This document shows, in pieces, positions 34,428 to 41,326 of a DNA stretch of 64,000 nucleotides. Both the position numbers and the translations under genes were made by a program. Below the pieces are notes generated by a model that was given only the letters and a program-made list of their open reading frames with translations, ran no database searches and was not told the DNA's origin. Source of the stretch: Paractinoplanes tereljensis (GTDB lineage Bacteria; Actinomycetota; Actinomycetes; Mycobacteriales; Micromonosporaceae); assembly GCF_016862435.1 (NCBI RefSeq), contig NZ_BOMY01000050.1:62001-126000 (forward strand), written 5' to 3'. How positions within the stretch are numbered: position 1 is the first letter of the stretch; each line of letters begins with the position of its first letter.

Positions 34428-35438
34428 TCAGGCGGCTTGCAGGGGAAGCGTCACGTGGATGTGGCAGCCGCCGCGGTCCGGTTCCGGGTCGACCACGGCG
34501 ATGGTGCCGCGGTGCAGCTGGACGACCCAGCGGGCGATCGCCAGGCCCAACCCCGTACCGCCGCCGGTCGGTCGCTCGCCGCGGGTGAAGCGTTCGAAGA
34601 CCCGGTCGCGTTCGCCCGCCGGGATGCCGGCGCCCTGGTCGGCCACCGCGATCAGCAGGTGGTCGTCGTGGCGTTCGGCCCGGACCAGCACCACCCCGCC
34701 GGGCGGGCTGTGCCGGACCGCGTTGTCGAGCAGATTGGCGAAAACTTGGTGCAGCCGCTCCCGGTCGCCCGGCACCACCACGTGCGGGGCGGCGATCTGG
34801 AAGCGGACGTCGCGGCCGGCGCCGGCCGCGTTGACCCGGGCTTCGGCGACCACGTCGTCGAGGAAGTCGGGCACGTTGATCGGGGCGCGGGCCAGCGCCA
34901 CCACCCCGGCATCCACCCGGGAGAGGTCGAGCAGCTCGGTGACCAGGCGGCCGAGCCGTTCGGTCTGGGCCAGGGCGGTCTGCATCATCGCCGGTTCGGC
35001 CTCGGCCACGCCGTCGACGATGTTCTCCAGGAGTCCGTGCAGCGCGGTGATCGGCGTACGCAATTCGTGCGAGACGTTGGCGATCAGCTCGCGCCGCTGC
35101 CGGTCTGCCGCCGCCAGGTCGGCGGCCATCTGGTTGAACGCCTCGGCCAGCTGGCCGACCTCGTCGCGGGAGGAGGCCCGGACCCGCCAGCTGTAGTCGC
35201 CCTGGGCCATCCGCCGGGCCGCGGTGGTCATCTCGCGCAGCGGCGACGTCATGCCGTGGGCCAGGAACTGCAGCGTGGTCAGCGCGACGATGATCGCGGT
35301 GACCGAGGTCCAGAGCGGAAACCAGCCGAGCCAAAGCGAGAACCAGGTCATCCCGGCCGCCCCGGCGCCGATCAGGATCAACCCAATCTTGATCTTGATA
35401 GACCGGACCGGGTCGAGCGGCCGGGGCAGGCTCCTCAT
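34428..35438 (-). CDS. HAMP-containing sensor histidine kinase
   Basis: Protein of 336 residues with two close membrane helices (residues about 16-60, almost no periplasmic loop), a HAMP linker (SPLREMTTAARRMAQGDYSWRV), the H-box NVSHELRTPITALHGLLE, N-box (NLLDNAVRHS), G1 (VADQGAGIP) and G2 (GGTGLGLAIARWV). The tiny external part suggests it senses the membrane itself. Its start overlaps the response regulator stop by 4 nt. Some of the same sequence is open in a second frame but that is not coding. Confidence 0.92.
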   Translation of the reverse strand: MRSLPRPLDPVRSIKIKIGLILIGAGAAGMTWFSLWLGWFPLWTSVTAIIVALTTLQFLAHGMTSPLREMTTAARRMAQGDYSWRVRASSRDEVGQLAEAFNQMAADLAAADRQRRELIANVSHELRTPITALHGLLENIVDGVAEAEPAMMQTALAQTERLGRLVTELLDLSRVDAGVVALARAPINVPDFLDDVVAEARVNAAGAGRDVRFQIAAPHVVVPGDRERLHQVFANLLDNAVRHSPPGGVVLVRAERHDDHLLIAVADQGAGIPAGERDRVFERFTRGERPTGGGTGLGLAIARWVVQLHRGTIAVVDPEPDRGGCHIHVTLPLQAA

Positions 35439-36115
35439 CGTTCGACCTCAAGGGCATAACCGACCCCATGCACGGTACGGATGAGATCCGAACCCAGCTT
35501 CCGGCGCAGCCCCTTGATGTGGCTGTCGACCGTGCGGGTGCCGGAGGCGTCGGCCCAGCCCCACACGTCGGCGAGCAGCCGCTCACGAGGCAGCACCGTG
35601 CGCGGATGCGCCGCCAGGTGCACCAGCAGGTCGAACTCGGTCGGGGTGAGGTGCGCCTCGACGCCGCTGCGCAGCACCCGCCGCTCGGCCTGGTTGATCT
35701 CCAGGTCGCCGAACCGCAGCGTCGGCGGCCCGACCGGCACCGGCACGCCCTTGGCGGCCCGGCGCAGCAGCGCGTGCACCCGGGCGGCCAGCTCGCGCAT
35801 CGAGAATGGCTTGACCATGTAGTCGTCGGCGCCCACGGCCAGGCCCACCAGCAGGTCGGTCTCGTCGTCGCGGGCGGTGAGCATCAGGATCGGCACCGGC
35901 CGCTCGGCCTGGATGCGCCGGCACACCTCGAGGCCGTCGAAGCCGGGCAGCATCACGTCGAGCACGATCGCGTCGGGCGGGGTGCGCCGGGCCGCGGCCA
36001 CCGCCCCCGGCCCGTCCCCGGCGACCTCAACGGTGAAGCCCTCGGCCCGCAGCCGCGCCGCGACAGCCTCGGCGATGGTCCGCTCGTCCTCCACGACGAG
36101 CACCCGCTTCTCCAC
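35435..36115 (-). CDS. OmpR-family response regulator
   Basis: Protein of about 226 residues: receiver domain with the DVMLPGFDG phosphorylation site, and a winged-helix DNA-binding domain (RRVLRSGVEAHLTPTEFDLLVHLAAHPRTVLPRERLLADVWG...TVDSHIKGLRRKLG). Two starts are possible: GTG at 36124, whose GGAG is too close, and GTG at 36115, with GAGAGG 8 nt away; I use the latter. It pairs with the following histidine kinase. Three 21-bp tandem repeats directly precede the gene and may be its own operator. Confidence 0.93.
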   Translation of the reverse strand: MEKRVLVVEDERTIAEAVAARLRAEGFTVEVAGDGPGAVAAARRTPPDAIVLDVMLPGFDGLEVCRRIQAERPVPILMLTARDDETDLLVGLAVGADDYMVKPFSMRELAARVHALLRRAAKGVPVPVGPPTLRFGDLEINQAERRVLRSGVEAHLTPTEFDLLVHLAAHPRTVLPRERLLADVWGWADASGTRTVDSHIKGLRRKLGSDLIRTVHGVGYALEVER

Positions 36116-36130
36116 CGATGCCACCTCTCC

Positions 36131-36190
36131 GCCCGCGATCCAACCGAGCCCGCCCGCGATCCAACCGAGCCCGCCCGCGATCTAACCGAG
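36131..36190. repeat. Three 21-bp tandem repeats before the OmpR-type regulator
   Basis: Units start at 36131, 36152 and 36173 (each begins GCCCGCGATC or GCCCGCGATCT and contains AACCGAG). Copies 1 and 2 are identical; copy 3 has one C-to-T change and is 3 bp short. The 21-bp period equals two helical turns. The array ends 6 bp before the GTG at 36124. Confidence 0.85.
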
Positions 36191-36195
36191 TATGC

Positions 36196-36240
36196 GCAAG
36201 CCCGGCCGGTCAGCCCCCCTGCCTGACCGGCCGAGCTTGC
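36196..36240. repeat. 18-bp near-perfect inverted repeat (hairpin)
   Basis: Arms 36196-36213 and 36223-36240 match at 17 of 18 positions, with a C-rich 9-nt loop. No T-run follows in either direction. It may act as a transcription barrier or attenuator between the LytTR and OmpR operons. Confidence 0.6.
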
Positions 36241-36295
36241 GAAGGGGAGCTTATTGATCACCCGTGCAGACCCGGCGCGGAGCTTGTGAACAAAC

Positions 36296-36365
36296 TGTGG
36301 AGATGGGCTGCCTGTGGATAACTCTGTGGAGAACCCGGTGAAGCTGTGGACAAGGGTGTGGATTT
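36296..36365 (-). promoter_or_regulatory. Cluster of five DnaA-box-like motifs
   Basis: TGTGGA occurs five times in the same orientation: TGTGGAGAT (36296), TGTGGATAA (36313, exact DnaA box), TGTGGAGAA (36325), TGTGGACAA (36345, the TTGTCCACA form favoured in actinobacteria) and TGTGGATTT (36357). Spacing is 17, 12, 20 and 12 bp. The region is intergenic, between the LytTR gene stop and the OmpR operon. Confidence 0.6.
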
Positions 36366-37107
36366 AGCGGGTCCAGTCGTGTTTTGCCGACCTGATCAGG
36401 CGGTCTTTCAGTTCTCGGGTGTGCCGGCGGCTTACCGGGAGCTCGACGCCGTCGACCGCTACCACGTAGCCGGAGTTGGTCAGGCGCAGCTCGGAGATCA
36501 GGCGGATCTGCACCAGGTAGGACCGGTGGATGCGGACGAAACCGGCGTCCGCCCAGCGCTCGGCCAGCGTGGCCAGCGACACCCGGACCAGGTGGGAGGC
36601 GTCCGAGGTGTGCAGCCGGGCGTAGTCGCCCTGGGCCTCCACCCAGCGCACCGACGAGCGGGGCAGCATCCGGGTGGTGCCGGCCAGCTCGACCGGGATG
36701 GCCGGTTCGTCCCCGGGAGCGGTTGGCGCGGGGGTCGCGGTCAGGCGGGAGCCGGCCACCCGGCGTAGTGACTCGCCCAGCCGTTCGGCGCGCACCGGCT
36801 TGCGGACGTAGTCGGTCACCCCGAGGTCGAAGGCGTCCACCGCGCCGTCGTCGTACGCCGTCACGAAGACGATGGCCGGCGGGCGGGCGAACCGGCGCAG
36901 GATGCGGGCCAACTCCATGCCGTCCAGGCCGGGCATCCGGATGTCCAGGAAGACCGCGTCGACCTCGGTGTCGCGCAGCACCCGCAGCGCCTCGGTGGCG
37001 TCGCCGGCCCGGTGCACGTGCGCGACCCGCCCGTCCGCGTTGAGCAGATAGGCCAGCTCGTCCAGGGCGGGTGGCTCGTCGTCCACGGCCAGCACGACAA
37101 GCGTCAC
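36364..37107 (-). CDS. LytTR-family response regulator
   Basis: Protein of 247 residues: receiver domain with VDAVFLDIRMPGLDG, then a LytTR DNA-binding domain (residues about 145-245: VRWVEAQGDYARLHTSDASHLVRVSLATLAERWADAGFVRIHRSYLVQ). LytTR proteins bind paired direct repeats about 21 bp apart. The GTG at 37107 overlaps the kinase stop (GTGA). A likely target is the DUF485-actP operon, whose promoter has exact 13-bp repeats at this phase. Confidence 0.92.
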   Translation of the reverse strand: MTLVVLAVDDEPPALDELAYLLNADGRVAHVHRAGDATEALRVLRDTEVDAVFLDIRMPGLDGMELARILRRFARPPAIVFVTAYDDGAVDAFDLGVTDYVRKPVRAERLGESLRRVAGSRLTATPAPTAPGDEPAIPVELAGTTRMLPRSSVRWVEAQGDYARLHTSDASHLVRVSLATLAERWADAGFVRIHRSYLVQIRLISELRLTNSGYVVAVDGVELPVSRRHTRELKDRLIRSAKHDWTR

Positions 37108-38294
37108 GCGCGTACCCCCGGATGGAATTTCGGCACTCGCATGCTCACCTTCGTTCCCGCGCCGGGCGCGGTCTCCACCACCAGGCCGAAGCGATCGCCG
37201 AAGACCGACCGCAGACGCTCGTCCACATTGGTCAGGCCGACGTGCTGGCCGTCGTCGTTCTCCGCGAGGCCGGGGGCGAACACCGCCGGATCCATCCCGA
37301 CACCGTCGTCCTCGACCGTGATGTGGCACTCGGCGCCCGCATCACGAGCTTCGATGCTCACCATACCGACGCCGGGCTTTCGGGACAGGCCGTGCCGGAC
37401 CGCGTTCTCCACCAGCGGTTGCAGGCACAGGAAGGGCAGGCCGACCGGCAGCACCTCGGGGGCGATCTGCAGGCGTACCTGCAGGCGGTCGCCGAACCGG
37501 GCCCGCTCGATGGTGAGGTAGCGGTCGATCGAGCGCAGTTCCTCGGCGAGCGTGGTGAAGTCGCCGTGCGCCCGGAACGAGTACCGGGTGAACTCGGCGA
37601 ACTCGAGGATCAGTTCGCGGGCGCGTTCCGGGTCGGTGCGCACGAACGAGGCGATCGCGGTCAGCGCGTTGTAGATGAAGTGCGGGCTGATCTGCGCCCG
37701 CAGCGCCCGCACCTCGGCCCGGGCCAGCCGTTCCCGGGACGAATCGAGCTCGGCCAGCGCGATCTGCGAGCCGGCCCAGCGCGCCGCCTCGCCGGTGGCC
37801 TGCACCAGCCCGGGGGCGGGCTGGGCGTCGGCCACCGCGACCAGGGCGGCGGTGGCCCGGCCGTCCGGACCGGACAGGGGCGCCACCACGGCCCCGCGGA
37901 CCACGCAGTCGACCCGGTCGCAGGGCAGGTCGGCGGGGGCCAGCACGACCGAGCGGTGGGTGGTCAGGGCGCGCTGGGCGGCGGCCGTGAACTGTTCCCG
38001 GTGGTGGCTGCCGCGCCCGTCGAAGGCCAGGCAGTGTTCGCCGTCGTCGACGGCCAGGCCGACCGCGCCGACCAGGGCCCGCAGGTGCCGGGCCGCCTTG
38101 CCGGCGCTGGCCGGGGTGAGGCCGCCGCGCAGTGGCTCGGCCGCGAGGGCGGCGGTGTGCAGCACGTCGTAGGTCGCTCGCTGCATGGCGGTGGCGATGC
38201 CGCGGCGTGCCCGCAACCGCACCACGGCGACCACCGCGGCGGCCAGCGCGGCGATCACCGCAACCACCGCGAGAGCGCTCCCCACCTGTCCCAT
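37104..38294 (-). CDS. LytS-type sensor histidine kinase
   Basis: Protein of 396 residues. One N-terminal hydrophobic helix, then a GAF-like region (about residues 60-190), and the His_kinase domain ALRAQISPHFIYNALTAIASFVRTDPERARELILEFAEF with His in ISPHF; N-box PLVENAVRHGL and G-box DDGVGM. The ATG at 38294 is preferred; the frame extends to 38351 without evidence of use. It is coupled to the LytTR regulator by a 4-nt overlap. Such pairs in bacteria often sense extracellular carboxylates and control symporter genes. Confidence 0.9.
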   Translation of the reverse strand: MGQVGSALAVVAVIAALAAAVVAVVRLRARRGIATAMQRATYDVLHTAALAAEPLRGGLTPASAGKAARHLRALVGAVGLAVDDGEHCLAFDGRGSHHREQFTAAAQRALTTHRSVVLAPADLPCDRVDCVVRGAVVAPLSGPDGRATAALVAVADAQPAPGLVQATGEAARWAGSQIALAELDSSRERLARAEVRALRAQISPHFIYNALTAIASFVRTDPERARELILEFAEFTRYSFRAHGDFTTLAEELRSIDRYLTIERARFGDRLQVRLQIAPEVLPVGLPFLCLQPLVENAVRHGLSRKPGVGMVSIEARDAGAECHITVEDDGVGMDPAVFAPGLAENDDGQHVGLTNVDERLRSVFGDRFGLVVETAPGAGTKVSMRVPKFHPGVRA

Positions 38295-38306
38295 CACGCG
38301 ACAGAT

Positions 38307-38333
38307 GTTATGGCCCGGAAACACGGCCATAAC
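38307..38333. promoter_or_regulatory. 9-9-9 dyad GTTATGGCC-N9-GGCCATAAC
   Basis: A perfect 9-bp inverted repeat with a 9-bp spacer, 13 bp before the LytS kinase start and 111 bp before the polyesterase start. Its half-sites are about two turns apart, as for a dimeric repressor. Confidence 0.65.
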
Positions 38334-38336
38334 TTG

Positions 38337-38351
38337 TTGGCAGGGAGCCAA
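38337..38351. promoter_or_regulatory. Dyad TTGGC-N5-GCCAA
   Basis: A perfect 5-5-5 dyad just after the previous one, in the divergent region before the polyesterase gene. Confidence 0.4.
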
Positions 38352-38394
38352 TTGGGATTACCAGGCGGTAACAATTTTTAACAGCATAGAGATG

Positions 38395-38410
38395 CCTCGA
38401 TACAACGAGG
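38395..38410. promoter_or_regulatory. Dyad CCTCG-N6-CGAGG
   Basis: A perfect 5-6-5 dyad 34 bp before the polyesterase ATG. It may overlap the transcription start or leader. Confidence 0.4.
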
Positions 38411-38443
38411 TCACAGCAACACCCACACCCTGGGGAGAGCTAG

Positions 38444-39322
38444 ATGTCCACACCCGTCCGGCGAAGCAGGACTAACGCCCTGATCGCCATGTTCGCCATG
38501 ATCCTCGCGTTCGTGGCGGCACCCACCGCTCCCGCTCTGGCCGCGAACCCGTACGAGCGTGGCCCCGCCCCGACGACCGCCAGCATCGAAGCCACCACCG
38601 GCTACTTTGCGACCACCAAGCTCACCGTGGCCAAGTCCAGCGTCACCGGCTTCGGCGGGGGCACCATCTACTACCCGACCAGCACCACGGCCGGCACGTT
38701 CGGCGCGATCGCCATCGTGCCGGGCTTCACCAACGTGCAGTCGGCGGTCGCCTGGCTCGGCCCGCGCATCGCGTCACAGGGCTTCGTCGTGTTCATCATC
38801 GACACGAACAGCACCCTCGACCAGCCCGACTCGCGCGGCACGCAGCTGCTGGCCGCGCTCGACTACCTCACCAAGACCAGCACGGTGAAGAGCCGCATCG
38901 ACGCGGCCCGGCTCGGCGTCATGGGTTACTCGATGGGTGGCGGTGGCGCTCTCTCGGCCACCCGGACCCGGACGACCCTGAAGGCCAGCGTGCCGATGGC
39001 GCCGTACCACGGCACCAAGTCCTGGTCGACGGTGAAGACGCCGACCCTGATCATCGCCGGCGAGAACGACACCACCGCGCCGCCGTCGTCGCACGCGTCG
39101 CCGTTCTACAACAGCCTGCCCACCACCACCGACCGGGCGTACCTGCTGCTCAACAACGCCACCCACAGCGCGCCGACCTCGGCCAACGTGACCATCGCCA
39201 AGTACAGCATCTCCTGGCTCAAGCGGTTCATCGACGACGACACCCGCTACGACCAGTTCCTCTGCCCCAACCCGTCCGGCACCGCGATCCAGGAGTGGCG
39301 CAGCAACTGCCCTTACTCCTGA
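38444..39322 (+). CDS. Secreted polyester hydrolase / cutinase (PET hydrolase-like)
   Basis: Protein of 292 residues with a signal peptide (cleaved after ALA, residues 31-33; mature start ANPYERGP). It closely follows the actinobacterial cutinase/PET hydrolase family (Thermobifida TfCut2 type): FGGGTIYYP, IASQGFVVFIIDTNSTLDQPDSR and WLKRFIDDDTRYDQFLCP. The alpha/beta hydrolase triad is Ser163 (GYSMGGGG), Asp209 (AGENDTTAP) and His241 (NATHSAP); Cys274-Cys289 can form the C-terminal disulfide. Unusual substrate-cleft residues: Tyr162 before the nucleophile, Tyr188 in place of the conserved Trp, and Ser242, as in Ideonella PETase. The ATG follows GGGGAG. Confidence 0.93.
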   Translation: MSTPVRRSRTNALIAMFAMILAFVAAPTAPALAANPYERGPAPTTASIEATTGYFATTKLTVAKSSVTGFGGGTIYYPTSTTAGTFGAIAIVPGFTNVQSAVAWLGPRIASQGFVVFIIDTNSTLDQPDSRGTQLLAALDYLTKTSTVKSRIDAARLGVMGYSMGGGGALSATRTRTTLKASVPMAPYHGTKSWSTVKTPTLIIAGENDTTAPPSSHASPFYNSLPTTTDRAYLLLNNATHSAPTSANVTIAKYSISWLKRFIDDDTRYDQFLCPNPSGTAIQEWRSNCPYS

Positions 39323-39513
39323 CCTCGCAACCCCTCGGTAAGCAGATCCAGCAGGCGTGAGGCAAGTTCTCGCTGACGTTCCTCGGCGGCGATCAACGCG
39401 ATCCCGCCGAGGGACATCAAAAGATCATCAGGAGCAATTCCCGGCCGTACGGCCTGATCGCTCGCCAGCAGCAAGGCCTCCCGGGTGGGAAAGCGGATTG
39501 CTTCTGTGCACAC
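39313..39513 (-). pseudogene. C-terminal remnant of a TetR-family regulator
   Basis: About 58 residues (REALLLASDQAVRPGIAPDDLLMSLGGIALIAAEERQRELASRLLDLLTEGLRGQE) match the last helices of a TetR ligand domain, where a DDLLMLLGGIALA-like segment is typical. The N-terminal DNA-binding half is missing and the sugar-transferase gene lies only 64 bp upstream, so it cannot be a full regulator. The 3' end overlaps the polyesterase stop by 10 bp. It is probably the decayed end of a former neighbour; expression is unlikely to give a functional protein. Confidence 0.6.
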
Positions 39514-39558
39514 GCCAGGCGTACGCCGTGGGGTGGCTTCCTATGCTCTTGATCCGGT

Positions 39559-39576
39559 CAAAGCCGCCAGGCTTTG
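39559..39576 (-). terminator. Weak hairpin after the sugar transferase gene
   Basis: CAAAGCC-GCCA-GGCTTTG, a perfect 7-bp stem just beyond the stop at 39578. There is no strong T-run, so the terminator call is tentative. Confidence 0.4.
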
Positions 39577-39577
39577 G

Positions 39578-41167
39578 TCAGTAAGCGCCCTTGCGCTTGA
39601 GGACCACCCAGATCGTGCGCCAGAGGATGCCCAGGTCGTAGGTGAGTGACCAGTTGTCTACGTAGTAGAGGTCTAGCCGGACCGCCTCGTCCCAGGACAG
39701 GTCGGAGCGGCCGGACACCTGCCAGAGGCCGGTCATGCCGGGTCGCACCAGCAGCCGGCGTCGCACGTCGCCCAGGTAGTCGCCGTCGTCGGCCGGCAGC
39801 GGCCGCGGGCCGACCAGCGACATCTCGCCCTTCAGCACGTTGATCAGCTGGGGCAGCTCGTCCATCGAGCTGGCCCGCAGCTTCTGCCCGAAGGAGAAGA
39901 TCCGCGGATCCACCTTCATCTTGAACATCATGCCGTCGGACTCGTTGAGCTCCTCGAGGGTGGCCTTGCGCTCCTCGGCGTCCACGTACATGGTCCGGAA
40001 CTTCCACACCCGGAAGGTGCGGCCCTCATGGCCGACCCGGGGCTGCCGGAAGAAGACCGGGCCGCGGTCGGAGAGCTTGATGCCGAGCGCGATGAACGCC
40101 AGGAACGGGCTGAGCACCAGCAGGCCGAGGCCGGCCGCTACCCGGTCGAGCAGGTTCTTGGCCAGCCAGCCGGGGCCGGAGAGGGTGGGTTCCTCGACGT
40201 GCAGCAGCGGCAGGCCCTCGATCGGGCGGATGTGCACCCGGGGGCCGGCGATGTCGGTGAGCTGCGGCGCGACCACCAGGTCGACGCCGGTGCCCTCGAG
40301 CTGCCAGGCCAGCCGGCGCAGCTCGCCCGGCTCGGCGCTGGCCGAGCCGCAGACCGCGATGGTGTCCGCGCCCACCTCGCGCACCAGCGACAACAGGTCG
40401 CGGGTGGCGTAGACCGGGACCGGGGTCTCGATGCCGCGGGCGGCCGCGTAGCCGTCGGTCAGGTGGATCGCGACCGGGATCAGCCCGGCCGCCGGTGAGC
40501 GGGTGACCGCCGTGTAGACCTCGAGCGCCTCGGGCAGCGTGCCGACCAGGATCATCCGGTGCGCGCCGTGGCCGGTGCGCCGGCGGGTCACGTGCAGCAC
40601 CTGCCGGGCGGCGACCCGGTCGAACAGCAGGAACGCGAGAGCGCTCACCGACACCATGGCGACCGTGCCGCGGGACAGCCCGGTCTTGGTGGCGAACGCG
40701 AGCAGCGAGACGGCGGCCACCACGGTGACCGACGTGCGCACGATCCGCTTGTATTCCTCGCTGCCCAGGCCCAGGTAACGGCGGTCGTAGGTGCCGTTGG
40801 CCCAGAGCAGGATCAGCCAGCCGAGCGGCAGCACGACGTAGGCGAAGACCGAGAACAGGTCGGCGTCGTGCAGGAACCACAGGCTCTTCCCGGTGAAGCC
40901 GGACTTGGACTTCTCCAGCAGGGTCGACGCCAGGAAACTGGCCAGCAACACGGCCAGAAGATCAAGAATGACCAGGGCCAACGTGTACGGCCGGTGCCAG
41001 CGGGACAGGCGCTTGTGCGTCCGGTTCCAGGCCGATCGGGGTACGCCGTTGCTCGGCGGCTGATCCTGCTGCCACTCGAAGCTGTCGTACGGCACGGGTT
41101 TGCTCCGGCTGCTGTCGGTAACCGGGCGACGCAGGCTGGTAGTCACGTCGCCTACGTCCTCCCGCAT
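39578..41167 (-). CDS. Polyprenyl-phosphate sugar-1-phosphate transferase
   Basis: Protein of about 529 residues of the WbaP/ExoY type. Membrane helices fill residues about 60-200, a Rossmann-like CoA-binding-type domain follows (MILVGTLPEALEVYTAV), and the C-terminal bacterial sugar transferase domain carries VFFRQPRVGHEGRTFRVWKFRTMYVDAE, the DELPQLINVLKGEMSLVGPRPLP and RPGMTGLWQVSGRSDL signatures. It starts exopolysaccharide or glycolipid assembly by loading a sugar phosphate onto undecaprenyl phosphate. The start may be ATG 41167, GTG 41191 or GTG 41146. Confidence 0.9.
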   Translation of the reverse strand: MREDVGDVTTSLRRPVTDSSRSKPVPYDSFEWQQDQPPSNGVPRSAWNRTHKRLSRWHRPYTLALVILDLLAVLLASFLASTLLEKSKSGFTGKSLWFLHDADLFSVFAYVVLPLGWLILLWANGTYDRRYLGLGSEEYKRIVRTSVTVVAAVSLLAFATKTGLSRGTVAMVSVSALAFLLFDRVAARQVLHVTRRRTGHGAHRMILVGTLPEALEVYTAVTRSPAAGLIPVAIHLTDGYAAARGIETPVPVYATRDLLSLVREVGADTIAVCGSASAEPGELRRLAWQLEGTGVDLVVAPQLTDIAGPRVHIRPIEGLPLLHVEEPTLSGPGWLAKNLLDRVAAGLGLLVLSPFLAFIALGIKLSDRGPVFFRQPRVGHEGRTFRVWKFRTMYVDAEERKATLEELNESDGMMFKMKVDPRIFSFGQKLRASSMDELPQLINVLKGEMSLVGPRPLPADDGDYLGDVRRRLLVRPGMTGLWQVSGRSDLSWDEAVRLDLYYVDNWSLTYDLGILWRTIWVVLKRKGAY

Positions 41168-41326
41168 CCGGAAAAGATTACGCACCGCCACGAGATCTCG
41201 GGTCTCGACCCCGCGCGGCTTGCCTGGGACCGGGCCACTATACCGATGGAACGCGTGGAAGGGAGTGGACGTTGCGCACCCTGTACCGGGCCGAGTGGCT
41301 TGTGCACGCAGCGTAACGAGAGAGCG

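Noticed and set aside
36196-36240. 6C-type RNA (actinobacterial structured RNA)
   Set aside because: The loop has six C bases, but only one such hairpin is present; the family needs two. I keep it as a plain hairpin.
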